From an uncultured Granulosicoccaceae bacterium (GTDB taxonomy: Bacteria; Pseudomonadota; Gammaproteobacteria; Granulosicoccales; Granulosicoccaceae), in the NCBI GenBank assembly GCA_937923745.1, contig CALDUO010000112.1, positions 1-56,957 on the forward strand: 56,957 bases of DNA. The letters run 5' to 3'. Both the position numbers and the translations under genes were made by a program. Below, one piece after another: positions 35,453-44,390 of this stretch. The notes below the pieces were generated by a model. The model saw only the letters and a program-made list of their open reading frames with translations. It had not been told where the DNA came from and did no database searches. The number at the start of each line of letters is the position of its first letter. Within the stretch, counting starts at the first letter, position 1.

Positions 35453-38035
35453 TTGCCTGTCGCCGGCCAGGTCATGTCAGCGATAGCCTGCCGTACAGAC
35501 AGACAACTGGTGGTCATTGAATATAGGACCACAGCAGACATTGACCGGGCAGTTGCATTGCACATTGCGCAGATGACATCACTGACCAGCCACGCCAGAT
35601 CCTTGTGGCTGGGGCAGTCCCCACAGCCCGATCTGGAACTGGACCTCGCGCTGCAACGAAGCGATGCCCAGAGCGATGCCCAGAGCAATGCCCGGAGCAG
35701 TGCCCGGAGCAATGCTGCGACAGACGGCGGTAGAATTGTTATCCCGCCAAATAACCCGGAGTCTGACTCTTGGCAGAAGGGTGATATCAATTCCGACCGC
35801 GTTACCCGCGAGAGCTCAGGGCCCGACAGAGTCAATGCACAACCACAGCATGCAGCCTTTAACCAGCTCGGCACAGAGCACAGCGCTATCGTGTTTGATG
35901 CACGCGCAGGATTTGACTGTAACGCGTTCGCTGCAATTACCGGGACGCTGGTGGCAGGAGGCCAGCTTATACTGATAGTACCGCCCTTGGCAGAATGGCC
36001 CTCGGCACCAGACACCGAGCGTACCAGAGTGACTGTCTGGACACCCGCGCAAACCGAACTTGCCGCAGATGACCGGCAGAATACGCCTCGCTACAGCCGG
36101 TACCTTCAGCGGCTCAGTGACGCGCTGAGCACACTCAGCATTGCAACAGAGGGTTCGTTGACCGGGCTGAGATGTCTGCATACCCAACAGGTGTCCGCCG
36201 CACCAACCATCAGCACAGAGAAAATCGACGAGCCGACTGCACCCGACACTAAGCCAATAGATCCGAACTCAACCCATCCAAAGCCAATCAAGCACTCTGC
36301 AACCCGCCCAACTGTCACCGCTCCAAACGGCACACGGAACCATCCACAGTTACAAGGCGATGAGACACAAACGAATAACGAGCAGGAAGCCCTGATTAAC
36401 AGCCTGTTACACCATGTGCAGCACGCCGCCCACCAAACGTTTTTAATCACCGGCGATCGTGGGCGCGGTAAATCATCGGCACTTGGCATCATGCTCGGGA
36501 GACACAACCCCACCCCAAACTCGGTGATTTTGTGTGGTCCCAATCAAGCGTCGGTGTCTGTCCTGCAACATCACTATAGAAGAGAGAGAATGGAGCCAAG
36601 CGCTGCGACGAACGCCACTGTTGCCGAGACTGCTGCCGGTGTACCAATCACACTCACGTTTTTACCGCCTGAAACAGTCATTGATCACCTGATGCAGATA
36701 ACCCCTGCACCAGACGACACCACAGGCGTGGTGCACGAACCCAAACCGCTAATTATTATTGACGAGGCGGCTCGCATCCCACTACCACAGTTGCTGCTGA
36801 TTATTGAACATGCGCCCTGCTCTATTCTGTCAACCACAGTTGCCGGGTATGAAGGGGCCGGACGTGGATTCGCACTGCAACTGGGTAACGTACTGACTCG
36901 CCGAAATATACCTTACAAAAAGGCGTCTCTGACACAGCCCAGACGTTGGTCAGCTCACGACAGGCTGGAGCAGTTTGTTGATGCTTTGTTGTTGCTCGAT
37001 GCCGACATCAAACGGCACCCGGGTCTGCAGACCGATCCTATCGACAGGGCCGAGGTGGTTGCGGTTGATCAGACAGCACTGATTCACAATGAACCGTTAC
37101 TCAGCGATATCTACGGACTGTTATTACAGGCCCATTACCGAACAACCCCACTTGATCTCAGACATATACTCGACGGTGTCAATTTAGCGGTTTGGGTACT
37201 AACGATAGACGAGCAGCTATTGGGTGCCGCATTGGTTGCAACTGAGGGCAACATCACCGACATTGACCTGAAACAGGGTATTCTGCAGCGCACACGCAGG
37301 CCCCGTGGCCATGTTGTACCGCAGCTACTCGCTCAATACACGGGCACTGCAGAGGCACTGGACCTCACGGTAGCCAGAGTGGTTCGTATCGCGATTCATC
37401 CGGAATGCCAACGGCGTGGTCTTGGTAGTTTTTTCCTGAATAAACTACATAGCGAACATCAGGCATTGGGCTACGACGCCACCTGCGCGATGTTCAGCGC
37501 GGCACCTGATGTGGTGAGGTTTTGGGAGCAAAATGGTTTCCCGGTGTTTCATACCGGTGCGCGACCACCGTCGAGTCACGCCTATCCATCCGTTAGTGTT
37601 ATGCAAGCCACATCGAGACGCGCTGTGATCATCAAAGACCTTGCGCTGCAGTTGCACGCTGACAAGGTGCGGTTCTATCAGTCGGCAACAGCAGGTCACG
37701 AAACGCCTGACAGTCACTATCTTGATGTGCCCATACTAAAATCCTATTGTCAGGCCACGCGTAATTTCCATGACAGTCAGTCAGCCATCGCTCGCTTGAC
37801 GCAACGGTATCTCAAACAATTCACAACTGATACACGATCCCCATCACGCGCACAAACGCTACCTGCTTTCTCAACACAAGAACTCAAGCTGATGACCTTG
37901 AGTGCTACGCCCAGGCAGACCATCACCACACTGTCCAGAACCCTTGAATTTCAGAGTAAAAAACAGTGTGAGCAGGCACTGCGTCAATGCCTGTCAAGAC
38001 TTCTGACGCATTATCGGGACGTGGTGGTATGTTGA
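35453..38035 (+). CDS. tmcA: tRNA(Met) cytidine acetyltransferase
   Basis: An 860-residue enzyme making N4-acetylcytidine at the wobble base of elongator tRNA(Met), using acetyl-CoA and ATP. Order: N-terminal DUF1726-like domain (VFDARAGFDCNAFAAITGTL); RNA-helicase module with Walker A LITGDRGRGKSSALG near residue 331, Walker B LIIIDEAARIPLPQL and TTVAGYEGAGRGFALQL; GNAT domain with VRIAIHPECQRRGLGSFFL near 644; and a C-terminal tRNA-binding tail. It is longer than the 671-residue E. coli protein because of a repeat at 35660-35719 and a Pro/Thr-rich linker near residues 245-310. The TTG start at 35453 is uncertain; ATG 35474 is the first ATG. Its end overlaps the PhnD-like gene. Confidence 0.93.
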   Translation: MPVAGQVMSAIACRTDRQLVVIEYRTTADIDRAVALHIAQMTSLTSHARSLWLGQSPQPDLELDLALQRSDAQSDAQSNARSSARSNAATDGGRIVIPPNNPESDSWQKGDINSDRVTRESSGPDRVNAQPQHAAFNQLGTEHSAIVFDARAGFDCNAFAAITGTLVAGGQLILIVPPLAEWPSAPDTERTRVTVWTPAQTELAADDRQNTPRYSRYLQRLSDALSTLSIATEGSLTGLRCLHTQQVSAAPTISTEKIDEPTAPDTKPIDPNSTHPKPIKHSATRPTVTAPNGTRNHPQLQGDETQTNNEQEALINSLLHHVQHAAHQTFLITGDRGRGKSSALGIMLGRHNPTPNSVILCGPNQASVSVLQHHYRRERMEPSAATNATVAETAAGVPITLTFLPPETVIDHLMQITPAPDDTTGVVHEPKPLIIIDEAARIPLPQLLLIIEHAPCSILSTTVAGYEGAGRGFALQLGNVLTRRNIPYKKASLTQPRRWSAHDRLEQFVDALLLLDADIKRHPGLQTDPIDRAEVVAVDQTALIHNEPLLSDIYGLLLQAHYRTTPLDLRHILDGVNLAVWVLTIDEQLLGAALVATEGNITDIDLKQGILQRTRRPRGHVVPQLLAQYTGTAEALDLTVARVVRIAIHPECQRRGLGSFFLNKLHSEHQALGYDATCAMFSAAPDVVRFWEQNGFPVFHTGARPPSSHAYPSVSVMQATSRRAVIIKDLALQLHADKVRFYQSATAGHETPDSHYLDVPILKSYCQATRNFHDSQSAIARLTQRYLKQFTTDTRSPSRAQTLPAFSTQELKLMTLSATPRQTITTLSRTLEFQSKKQCEQALRQCLSRLLTHYRDVVVC
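35660..35719 (+). repeat. 12-bp in-frame tandem repeat in tmcA
   Basis: AGCGATGCCCAG twice, AGCAATGCCCGG, AGCAGTGCCCGG, AGCAATGCTGCG: five units coding SDAQ/SNAR tetrapeptides in a hydrophilic N-terminal linker. Confidence 0.85.
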
Positions 38036-38805
38036 TCGGCTCACTGCCCATGTATGACTGGCCACAGGTTAGGCATGAGACAGATGCCTACTGGCAAGCA
38101 CTCAGATACGTATTGGTCGAGCAGGGTTTTGATGTTGACGCTGCGCTGAACAGACACAACACGCCGCTCGATACCTGGCTGTCGCCAAATTTGATTTTGT
38201 CACAAACTTGCGGCTTACCCTATGTCACTACGCTCAAACGACACGTGGCACTGTGGGGAACTCCCGAGTACGCGGTTGCGGGTTTTTACAGGTCACGCTA
38301 TGCCAGCCAGGTCGTGACCCGACGGGGAGACTCACGCTCAAGGCTGCCAGAATTCATCGGGACCCGATTTGCCTACAACAGTGCTGATTCGCAGTCAGGC
38401 TTTAACGCAATGACAATGCTCTTGACCGACACGGGCATCGCAGAGTCACTGGCCTGCTTCGACACCAAAGCCTCCGGCAGTCACCTCAAATCACTCGAGG
38501 CGGTGGCGGCAGCTGATTGTGATATTTGCTGTGTAGATCCGGTGAGTTGGCAGTTGGCACAAGATCACTTACCGGCACTGACAGACAGTCTTCAGGTTAT
38601 TGGCGAGACACCGGCGACTGCCGCTCTTCCTCTTGTCTATCACATTGACTATGCCTCTGATGAGCGCATCATCGAGACAAGACTACAGCTGACTCTCTGT
38701 ATACGGCGCTTGAGTGACGACATCAAACACGCGCTGCACATCGTCGACCTGCATCACACAACACCAGCAGACTACGCAGGTATTGCTCAATCATTAACAG
38801 GTTAG
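38029..38805 (+). CDS. PhnD-like (phosphate/phosphonate-binding fold) protein without signal peptide
   Basis: A 258-residue protein starting MLIGSLPMYDWPQVRHETDA at ATG 38029, inside the last codons of tmcA (7 bp overlap, different frame). The fold reads like the COG3221 periplasmic binding proteins: SPNLILSQTCGLPYVTTL, RFAYNSADSQSGFNAM, and SHLKSLEAVAAADCDICCVDPVSW are the ligand-binding strand/loop pattern. There is no signal peptide or lipobox, so it should stay in the cytoplasm. No ABC permease or ATPase is near. Function unknown; coupling to tmcA suggests sensing or handling a small anion or acyl compound, which is speculative. Confidence 0.75.
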   Translation: MLIGSLPMYDWPQVRHETDAYWQALRYVLVEQGFDVDAALNRHNTPLDTWLSPNLILSQTCGLPYVTTLKRHVALWGTPEYAVAGFYRSRYASQVVTRRGDSRSRLPEFIGTRFAYNSADSQSGFNAMTMLLTDTGIAESLACFDTKASGSHLKSLEAVAAADCDICCVDPVSWQLAQDHLPALTDSLQVIGETPATAALPLVYHIDYASDERIIETRLQLTLCIRRLSDDIKHALHIVDLHHTTPADYAGIAQSLTG

Positions 38806-39428
38806 ACGGGGGCGATATCGGTAAAGTCGACAACCTCGGGCTCGTGATCACAGTCGCGCATGTAAGTCATTAATGCGTTCCAGCCGAGCGTGGTTGTCAT
38901 GGTGTTATCACACGGATGAAAATGCACCGGATCAGCCAGCGACAATGACTGATCAATGATTGCAGTCACCTGTTTCTGAGTGTCATTGATGACCGCCAGC
39001 GGCGTGACGGCTCCGGGTACCACGCCCAAATAATGCATGAGCCGTGTCGGTGATGCGAACGATACCCGCCCTGCCCCTATCTGACTCCCGAGTCGTTTCA
39101 GGTCAACCGGCTGGTCTTCGCTCACAGTCACCAACCACATGCGTCCTTTTTTATTTCTCAGAAACAGGTTTTTTGAAAACCCACCCGTCGCACCGTACCT
39201 GAACTGTTTTGACTGCTCCACAGTTCTCATCGCCTCGTGTGTTTGCGTGCTGAACGTGAGATTCAATGCGGTGAGTCGCTGATGCACCGTTTCTGCTGAC
39301 GCCGGGCACTCACCGGTGATTAACCGACCACCACTGACAGTTGCCGGGTGGCCCGAGTCTGTTGAGCCATCTGCATTGTTTAAGTCACCTGCATTTTTTA
39401 AGTCACCTGAGTCTGTCGAACTGTTCAT
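38802..39428 (-). CDS. PrdX/YbaK-family aminoacyl-tRNA deacylase
   Basis: About 208 residues from ATG 39428 (a start at 39473 is possible). The YbaK/ProRS-editing domain occupies residues ~45-208: THEAMRTVEQSKQFRYG, GGFSKNLFLRNKKGRMWLV (with the family lysine), GRVSFASPTRLMHYLGVVPGAVTPL and HFHPCDNTMTTTLGWNALM. Such proteins hydrolyse mischarged Ala- or Cys-tRNA(Pro). The N terminus carries a short duplication (two 18-base units at 39374-39409, coding LKNAGD/LNNADG) that is not part of the fold. Stop codons overlap those of the PhnD-like gene (convergent). Confidence 0.88.
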   Translation of the reverse strand: MNSSTDSGDLKNAGDLNNADGSTDSGHPATVSGGRLITGECPASAETVHQRLTALNLTFSTQTHEAMRTVEQSKQFRYGATGGFSKNLFLRNKKGRMWLVTVSEDQPVDLKRLGSQIGAGRVSFASPTRLMHYLGVVPGAVTPLAVINDTQKQVTAIIDQSLSLADPVHFHPCDNTMTTTLGWNALMTYMRDCDHEPEVVDFTDIAPV

Positions 39429-39494
39429 GGTCTTGATCAATCTGCCTAACACAATACCCGTATAATAACGCAACTCCGGTTTGGGATCCCCGCT

Positions 39495-40190
39495 ATGAAA
39501 TTTTGTCCGCTGCCGCGCAGCTCTGTCATCAAAACCCTTTTGGCTGTCGTACTGATCGCAGCAACTGCTGGCTCAGCGTATGCCATTGGGCCGTCAGAGG
39601 TGCTGGAGACCTACGGTGACAAAGCAACCTACACCATTATTCGTAACGGAAAAAAAATAGGGACCCACACACTGTCTTTTACGCCAAAGAACGACGAGCT
39701 GACAGTCGACATTGTGTCTGATATCAAGGTTCGGGTCCTGAGAATCCCGGTGTACAGTTTTTATTACGTGTCAAAAGAACAATGGGCTGGCGATCAACTA
39801 ATGTCTTTGACGTCCTCAGTCACCGAAAAAGGCACAACCAAACGAACTCGGTACGAATACCGTGACGGCGTCGCGACAATGACCGACACGAACGGTGAAA
39901 CCACCACCGGCGACGTCAATTTTGGCAGTAATCACTGGAATAATGCAGTGCTCAATGAACAACTCATCTTCAATACGCTGACCGGACGCGCAAACAAAGT
40001 GACTGTGTCAGAACCCAAAAACGAACAACTGACCATCAGTCAACAAGAGATAGAAACCACACATCACGTATACAGCGATGAGCTCCAGGCAGAAGTGTGG
40101 TATGACACGACCGGCCGCTGGGTTCAACTGTCGTTCAAAGGTGAAGACGGTAGCGTCATTCAATATATCAGTAACGGATTCGATCAATGA
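39495..40190 (+). CDS. Secreted DUF3108/DUF6134-like protein
   Basis: A 231-residue protein with a Sec signal (VIKTLLAVVLIAATAGSAYAIG, cleavage near residue 31). The mature domain reads as a beta-rich lipocalin-like sheet: TYTIIRNGKKIGTHTLSF, DIVSDIKVRVLRIPVYSFYY, and EVWYDTTGRWVQLSFKGEDG. This pattern fits the DUF3108/DUF6134 family, whose role is unknown. A TATAAT -10 is at 39461-39466. The stop overlaps the SDR start (ATGA), so the two form an operon. Confidence 0.75.
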   Translation: MKFCPLPRSSVIKTLLAVVLIAATAGSAYAIGPSEVLETYGDKATYTIIRNGKKIGTHTLSFTPKNDELTVDIVSDIKVRVLRIPVYSFYYVSKEQWAGDQLMSLTSSVTEKGTTKRTRYEYRDGVATMTDTNGETTTGDVNFGSNHWNNAVLNEQLIFNTLTGRANKVTVSEPKNEQLTISQQEIETTHHVYSDELQAEVWYDTTGRWVQLSFKGEDGSVIQYISNGFDQ

Positions 40191-41038
40191 ACGATTCTAT
40201 AACGCCAGACACAACAGCCAACACCACTGCCGATGCTGCGGTAACACCGCAAATTCTGGACGCAGCCGGCACAGATATAAAAACGGTCTGGATCACGGGA
40301 GCGAGCTCGGGTATCGGCAGAGCTTTGGCATTACGTTATGCCACTGCCGGACACACTGTTTTTGCCAGCGCGAGAAGTATCGATAAGCTCAATGAATTAG
40401 CAACCGAGGCCAACGCGATGCCCGGCACCATTGTCGCAGCACCGTTAGATGTCACAGATGCAGAGGCCATCACGGGTTTCATCAGTCAGCGCATCGCAGA
40501 CTCAACCCTGCCGGATATTGCCGTACTGAATGCAGGCTTCTACGAGCCAACCGGGTTGGATGAACTCACACTCGATCATTTCGAACAGACCTTTGCGGTT
40601 AATTATCTCGGGGTCGTGAAATGTATGATGGCACTACTGGGGCACTATCGCGATCATCAGACAGGGCACTTGGTATTGGTCTCATCCGTTGCAGGATATG
40701 CGGGACTACCACGAGCTGCTGCATACGGTTCGTCAAAGGCTGCGCTGATTAATCTCGCAGAATCGATCAAGCCCGAGTGTGATGCCAGAAATATCAAAGT
40801 GACGGTTGTTAATCCGGGCTTTGTAAAAACCCCCATGACAGATCTTAACGATTTTGAGATGCCGTTTCAGATTGATACCGACACGGCTGCCAGCAGAATG
40901 TTCGACGGCATTTCAGCCGGCAAATTTGAAATTACGTTTCCACGGCGCTTTACGTGGATGCTAAAGTTTCTCAGGATTTTACCTTACCCACTGTTTTTCC
41001 CGGTGGTCAGGCAATTAGTAAAAAACGAGGGAAAGTAG
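40187..41038 (+). CDS. Short-chain dehydrogenase/reductase
   Basis: A 283-residue NAD(P)-dependent oxidoreductase. It has the cofactor motif VWITGASSGIGRALALRYA near residues 30-48, an LNAG motif, the catalytic Ser (VLVSSVAGYAG) and the YGSSKAAL motif (Tyr/Lys), followed by VVNPGFVKTPMTDLND. A membrane-associated C terminus (WMLKFLRILPYPLFFPVV) is typical of SDRs acting on lipids or quinone-like substrates. In many bacteria this type of SDR sits with the DUF3833/CFA/DUF1365/amine-oxidase group encoded convergently just to the right, so lipid modification is plausible. Confidence 0.88.
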   Translation: MNDSITPDTTANTTADAAVTPQILDAAGTDIKTVWITGASSGIGRALALRYATAGHTVFASARSIDKLNELATEANAMPGTIVAAPLDVTDAEAITGFISQRIADSTLPDIAVLNAGFYEPTGLDELTLDHFEQTFAVNYLGVVKCMMALLGHYRDHQTGHLVLVSSVAGYAGLPRAAAYGSSKAALINLAESIKPECDARNIKVTVVNPGFVKTPMTDLNDFEMPFQIDTDTAASRMFDGISAGKFEITFPRRFTWMLKFLRILPYPLFFPVVRQLVKNEGK

Positions 41039-41275
41039 AAACTTAATGGCGGAGTAAACTGACACCACTGCAAGTACTTGCCTTCAATGCGCAAGCCAAG
41101 GCCGGTGTTTGCGGAGGTAGTGGTATTAACGCTCTACGCCAGACTGCAATCGGATTTTCTGGCTACCACGGGATCTTAATGTTTGCGTTACAACCAACGT
41201 TACGTCCCGTCGCTCGCCATAGCGCCCTTGATTCGTCACGACGGGAATCGGGCCTGAGAAATCTGCGCGGCCGCG

Positions 41276-41872
41276 CTAGCTGCTCTTTGACCCTGAGCAT
41301 AGTAGCTCGCCGTCGTGTTTAGTGTACTGCGTGGTTACAACACCAATGCGAAAACCCCATTTGGATACAAAGGTGGCATTGTGCAAGCTGCCGTCGGCTT
41401 GGTAAAACATCCAGTCATTCATGCTGAGCTGCCACTGCTTGCCGTCAGCAAGGTCTACACGCATCACATAATTCATTTCCAGCGCGTTGCCTTTGATCAT
41501 GCCGGTAGCGCCGCCAATCAGTGCTTCGGCTTCGGCCCGAAAGTCGCCGCTCTCCGTGGTGTTGACCAGCCATTGACGTTTTTCTACCACACCATCGGTG
41601 TAATAAAGCACTTCATCCAGCAGGAAACCGTCGTCTTGCTGTTGACCAAAAAAATCACCACAGAAATGACGCCTGACCTTGCCGAAGCGGTCGGTGAACC
41701 ACCCGGATGCCTTCGTGTGCCCCGCGAAATACTCTTCAAAGCGGAATTGAGGGCTGTCTGACGCCACTTCATCGATTTTCATGGTAGAGCACCCGGATAA
41801 CAGAAGACTTAACGCGGCAGCGCACAGGATCATGGCCGCTCGAAGCTGATAAACACCGTAAGTTAATTTCAT
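41276..41872 (-). CDS. DUF3833 lipoprotein
   Basis: About 198 residues from ATG 41872. A lipoprotein signal (MILCAAALSLLLSGCSTMK) with a clear lipobox is followed by the DUF3833 domain: FRFEEYFAGHTKASGWFTDRF, a QWLVNTTESGDFRAEAEALIG segment, and NDWMFYQADGSLHNATFVSKWGFRIG. The family is lipocalin-like and of unknown role, but regularly found with CFA synthase and DUF1365 genes under RpoE-ChrR-type control. It lies 203 bp downstream of the CFA-like gene on the same strand. The 237 bp between it and the SDR (41039-41275) shows nothing I can name. Confidence 0.85.
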   Translation of the reverse strand: MKLTYGVYQLRAAMILCAAALSLLLSGCSTMKIDEVASDSPQFRFEEYFAGHTKASGWFTDRFGKVRRHFCGDFFGQQQDDGFLLDEVLYYTDGVVEKRQWLVNTTESGDFRAEAEALIGGATGMIKGNALEMNYVMRVDLADGKQWQLSMNDWMFYQADGSLHNATFVSKWGFRIGVVTTQYTKHDGELLCSGSKSS

Positions 41873-42075
41873 TTTTTCCTGTGCAGGTTGTACCTGCGTT
41901 TGGCAAAGATGGACAATAACCGCTACTTTTTCTGTCATTGCTCGCCAGCCTTGCGATGTGGATAAGTGCAAGCACGACAAGACCCGGTTGGTCGTTACGA
42001 CTACTTACCACCCTAGTTTATACGGACCTGCCCTGCGATCAGGTCAGCAGGGCAAAACCGCTGGTGTGCGGTGGT

Positions 42076-43317
42076 TCAGGTTAACGCTTTTGTCGTTGCA
42101 TGGTTTATTTGAAACAGCCCGACATTGGTTCTGCCAAGTGCAAAACCGGCCTCGCAATAAGCCAAATAGTAGCGCCACATTCTGATAAAACGCTCGTCGA
42201 ACCCTTGTGCACGTACCTCTGTCAACTGCGATTCAAAGTTGGCACGCCATGCACTGAGTGTTCGCGCATAGCTGCTCCCAAACCACTCCACAGAGGTTGT
42301 CTCCAGCCCTGCCTGCCTGATCAAACGTTCGACGATAGTCGGCGTTGGCAGCATGCCACCCGGAAAAATGAAGCGCTGGATGAAATCGGGGCTTTTGACG
42401 TAATCATCAAACCTGTCCTCACGGATAGTGATGATCTGTATCGCCGCGGTCCCGCCCTGCTTTAACAGGCCCGCCAATCGTTTGAAATAGGTCTCCCAAT
42501 AAGCCATGCCGACAGCTTCGAACATTTCAATAGAAACAATATGATCGTATTGGCCATTGACATCGCGGTAGTCAATATATTCGTAGGTGTTTTTATCGGG
42601 GTCTTGGTTCGTCTGAGCACAATGATCCAATTGCTCTTGTGACAGTGAAATACCATGCACCCTGCAATCATGTGCCTGACTTAACTGACGGCCCAAAAAG
42701 CCCCAGCCACATCCAATCTCAAGCACGTTGTCTCCCGCACTCGGTGAGATCAGTTCACCCACTTTATGTACCTTGTTCAGCTGAGCCTGCTCAAGCGTCT
42801 CGCTCTCCTTAGCAAACACGGCGGATGAGTAAGTCAGGTCCTCGTCGAGCCAAAGACGGTAGAAATCGTTGCCAAGATCATAATGAAACGCGATGTTGCG
42901 CTTGGAGCCTTTTTTGGAATTACGGTTAAACGCATGCTGAACAAGATTCACGAGCCGTTTGGTGACACCGCCGGATATATCCGACTGGATCGATGCTTCA
43001 TTTCGCACAATCATGTCAAACAGGCGATATATATCGGACGTGCTCCAGTCGCCATCGATGTAGGATTGGGCGAACCCAACCCGCCCTCCAAAAAACAGGC
43101 TACTGATCGGTTTAAAATTATGCAGCGTCACGGTGACCGGGTGATCGCCCTGGCCGTGCGTTGTCACGCTGCCGTCCGGCCAGCGCATTTCCAGTGCGCC
43201 CACATCAAAGCCATCGAGCACCTGCTGAAACCGTTTCAACAGTGGCTGGCGAATGAGACGAACAAATCCCCCCTGCCCTCGCGGAGCTTGAGAGGAATGT
43301 CTGGAAACTTCAGTCAT
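42076..43317 (-). CDS. cfa: Cyclopropane-fatty-acyl-phospholipid synthase-like methyltransferase
   Basis: A 413-residue SAM-dependent enzyme that methylates the double bond of unsaturated membrane acyl chains. The N-terminal lipid-binding part has GRVGFAQSYIDGDWSTSDIYRLF. The catalytic part contains NIAFHYDLGNDFYRLWLDED, motif I VLEIGCGWGFLGRQL (residues ~198-212), ISLSQEQLDHC, and FIQRFIFPGGMLP. Together with the adjacent FAD oxidase and ChrR regulator it resembles the acyl-modifying methyltransferases of furan-fatty-acid formation as much as a classic Cfa. Only 7 bp separate it from the DUF1365 gene, so they are one operon. Confidence 0.9.
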   Translation of the reverse strand: MTEVSRHSSQAPRGQGGFVRLIRQPLLKRFQQVLDGFDVGALEMRWPDGSVTTHGQGDHPVTVTLHNFKPISSLFFGGRVGFAQSYIDGDWSTSDIYRLFDMIVRNEASIQSDISGGVTKRLVNLVQHAFNRNSKKGSKRNIAFHYDLGNDFYRLWLDEDLTYSSAVFAKESETLEQAQLNKVHKVGELISPSAGDNVLEIGCGWGFLGRQLSQAHDCRVHGISLSQEQLDHCAQTNQDPDKNTYEYIDYRDVNGQYDHIVSIEMFEAVGMAYWETYFKRLAGLLKQGGTAAIQIITIREDRFDDYVKSPDFIQRFIFPGGMLPTPTIVERLIRQAGLETTSVEWFGSSYARTLSAWRANFESQLTEVRAQGFDERFIRMWRYYLAYCEAGFALGRTNVGLFQINHATTKALT

Positions 43318-43324
43318 AAATAGA

Positions 43325-44380
43325 TTATTCGTTTACGGGTGTATGACGAAACCAAGGGACTCGCTTGCACCACAGTTTCAGTGCTTCCCAATGGATACCT
43401 GCCATCACTTTGAAAGTCATTAAAGGATAGAGAAATAAAAATTTGAGCAGTACCGTATCACTCATTACCTGAAACTTGCCGGCAGTGGTTGCGGTAATCA
43501 AGGGCCCTTCTTCGTCGTCGGCGTGAATAGTCACACTGAAACGCTCTTGAGGCAACCGAAGCCTAAACCGGTACTGCAGTTCCAACGGCGCAAATGGCGA
43601 GACGTACATCAGTTTGTCACAGTGCTGACTATAAACGCCATCAGTTGATTTTTCAGCGTTACCTACGACGTTGTCCGGTGCTTTGTTTGTATCGCTCCTG
43701 TCATTCTGCGCTTGCCCAGCGCTTAATTCGGTACCTGATTGAGCGCCTGGCACAGCGTCGCGTAAAGAATCCGGTTTAGATTCAGCCACAAAAGCCTTGT
43801 TGGTGCCCGCGCCAGTGTCGGTTTGGGCGCTGTTGGCAGCACTGTTGGAAACGCAGTCGGCAGCACTGTCGGGAAAACCGGGCACCGCAGTCGTACCGGG
43901 AGTGTCAACAGGCATATTCCGGATCGCATCGTGACTGTCGGCGTCTACGGGCAACACATAGGTTTGTCGCTCATGGAAGGTATTGTGTACCTCATGAATC
44001 GTAGCAAACACGCGTTGCCGTGCGTCGAAGCAGTAATAAATACTTAACGGATTAAACACATAACCCACAATACGGGGGTAACACAGCAGACATACGTCTG
44101 TCGGCTCCGTATCGATGCCATTTTGAATTAATTGTTGGCGAACATATTCGTCGAGTGGCAGAGTCGAGCCTTTGTGGCCAAAGTCTCTGTCGTGAAACGA
44201 GAACAGGTTCCAGCGGTTACGAGAGAAAAACCGGAGCTTTTGAGCGCGTTCGTCGATGTCGTCCAAGTTGATATATAACGAGAAAACACGATATCGCAGC
44301 TCATGAATTACCGGGCGGAACCGTTTGTGGTACACATGCCCGGCGTACAGGCCGGTGCGGATGGATGCCACAGCAGTCAT
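43325..44380 (-). CDS. DUF1365 protein with a ~100-residue low-complexity insertion
   Basis: A 351-residue protein; the family is normally about 250. The N-terminal block has LYAGHVYHKRFRPVIHELRY, NLFSFHDRDFGHK and YPRIVGYVFNPLSIYYCFD. After HNTFHERQTYVLPVDADS the sequence turns into a hydrophilic Ser/Ala/Asp/Thr-rich insert (residues about 148-250, 43631-43939). It resumes with HCDKLMYVSPFAPLELQYRF and a hydrophobic C terminus. DUF1365 genes sit next to FAD amine oxidase and CFA genes and are thought to act on membrane lipids. The conserved parts appear complete, so the gene is probably functional. Gap to the FAD gene is 10 bp. Confidence 0.9.
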   Translation of the reverse strand: MTAVASIRTGLYAGHVYHKRFRPVIHELRYRVFSLYINLDDIDERAQKLRFFSRNRWNLFSFHDRDFGHKGSTLPLDEYVRQQLIQNGIDTEPTDVCLLCYPRIVGYVFNPLSIYYCFDARQRVFATIHEVHNTFHERQTYVLPVDADSHDAIRNMPVDTPGTTAVPGFPDSAADCVSNSAANSAQTDTGAGTNKAFVAESKPDSLRDAVPGAQSGTELSAGQAQNDRSDTNKAPDNVVGNAEKSTDGVYSQHCDKLMYVSPFAPLELQYRFRLRLPQERFSVTIHADDEEGPLITATTAGKFQVMSDTVLLKFLFLYPLMTFKVMAGIHWEALKLWCKRVPWFRHTPVNE

Positions 44381-44390
44381 CGCCCGCGAC

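Noticed and set aside
41039-41275. Recombination-site or small-gene remnant between the SDR and DUF3833 genes
   Set aside because: Only scattered imperfect inverted repeats; no conserved core that I can support.
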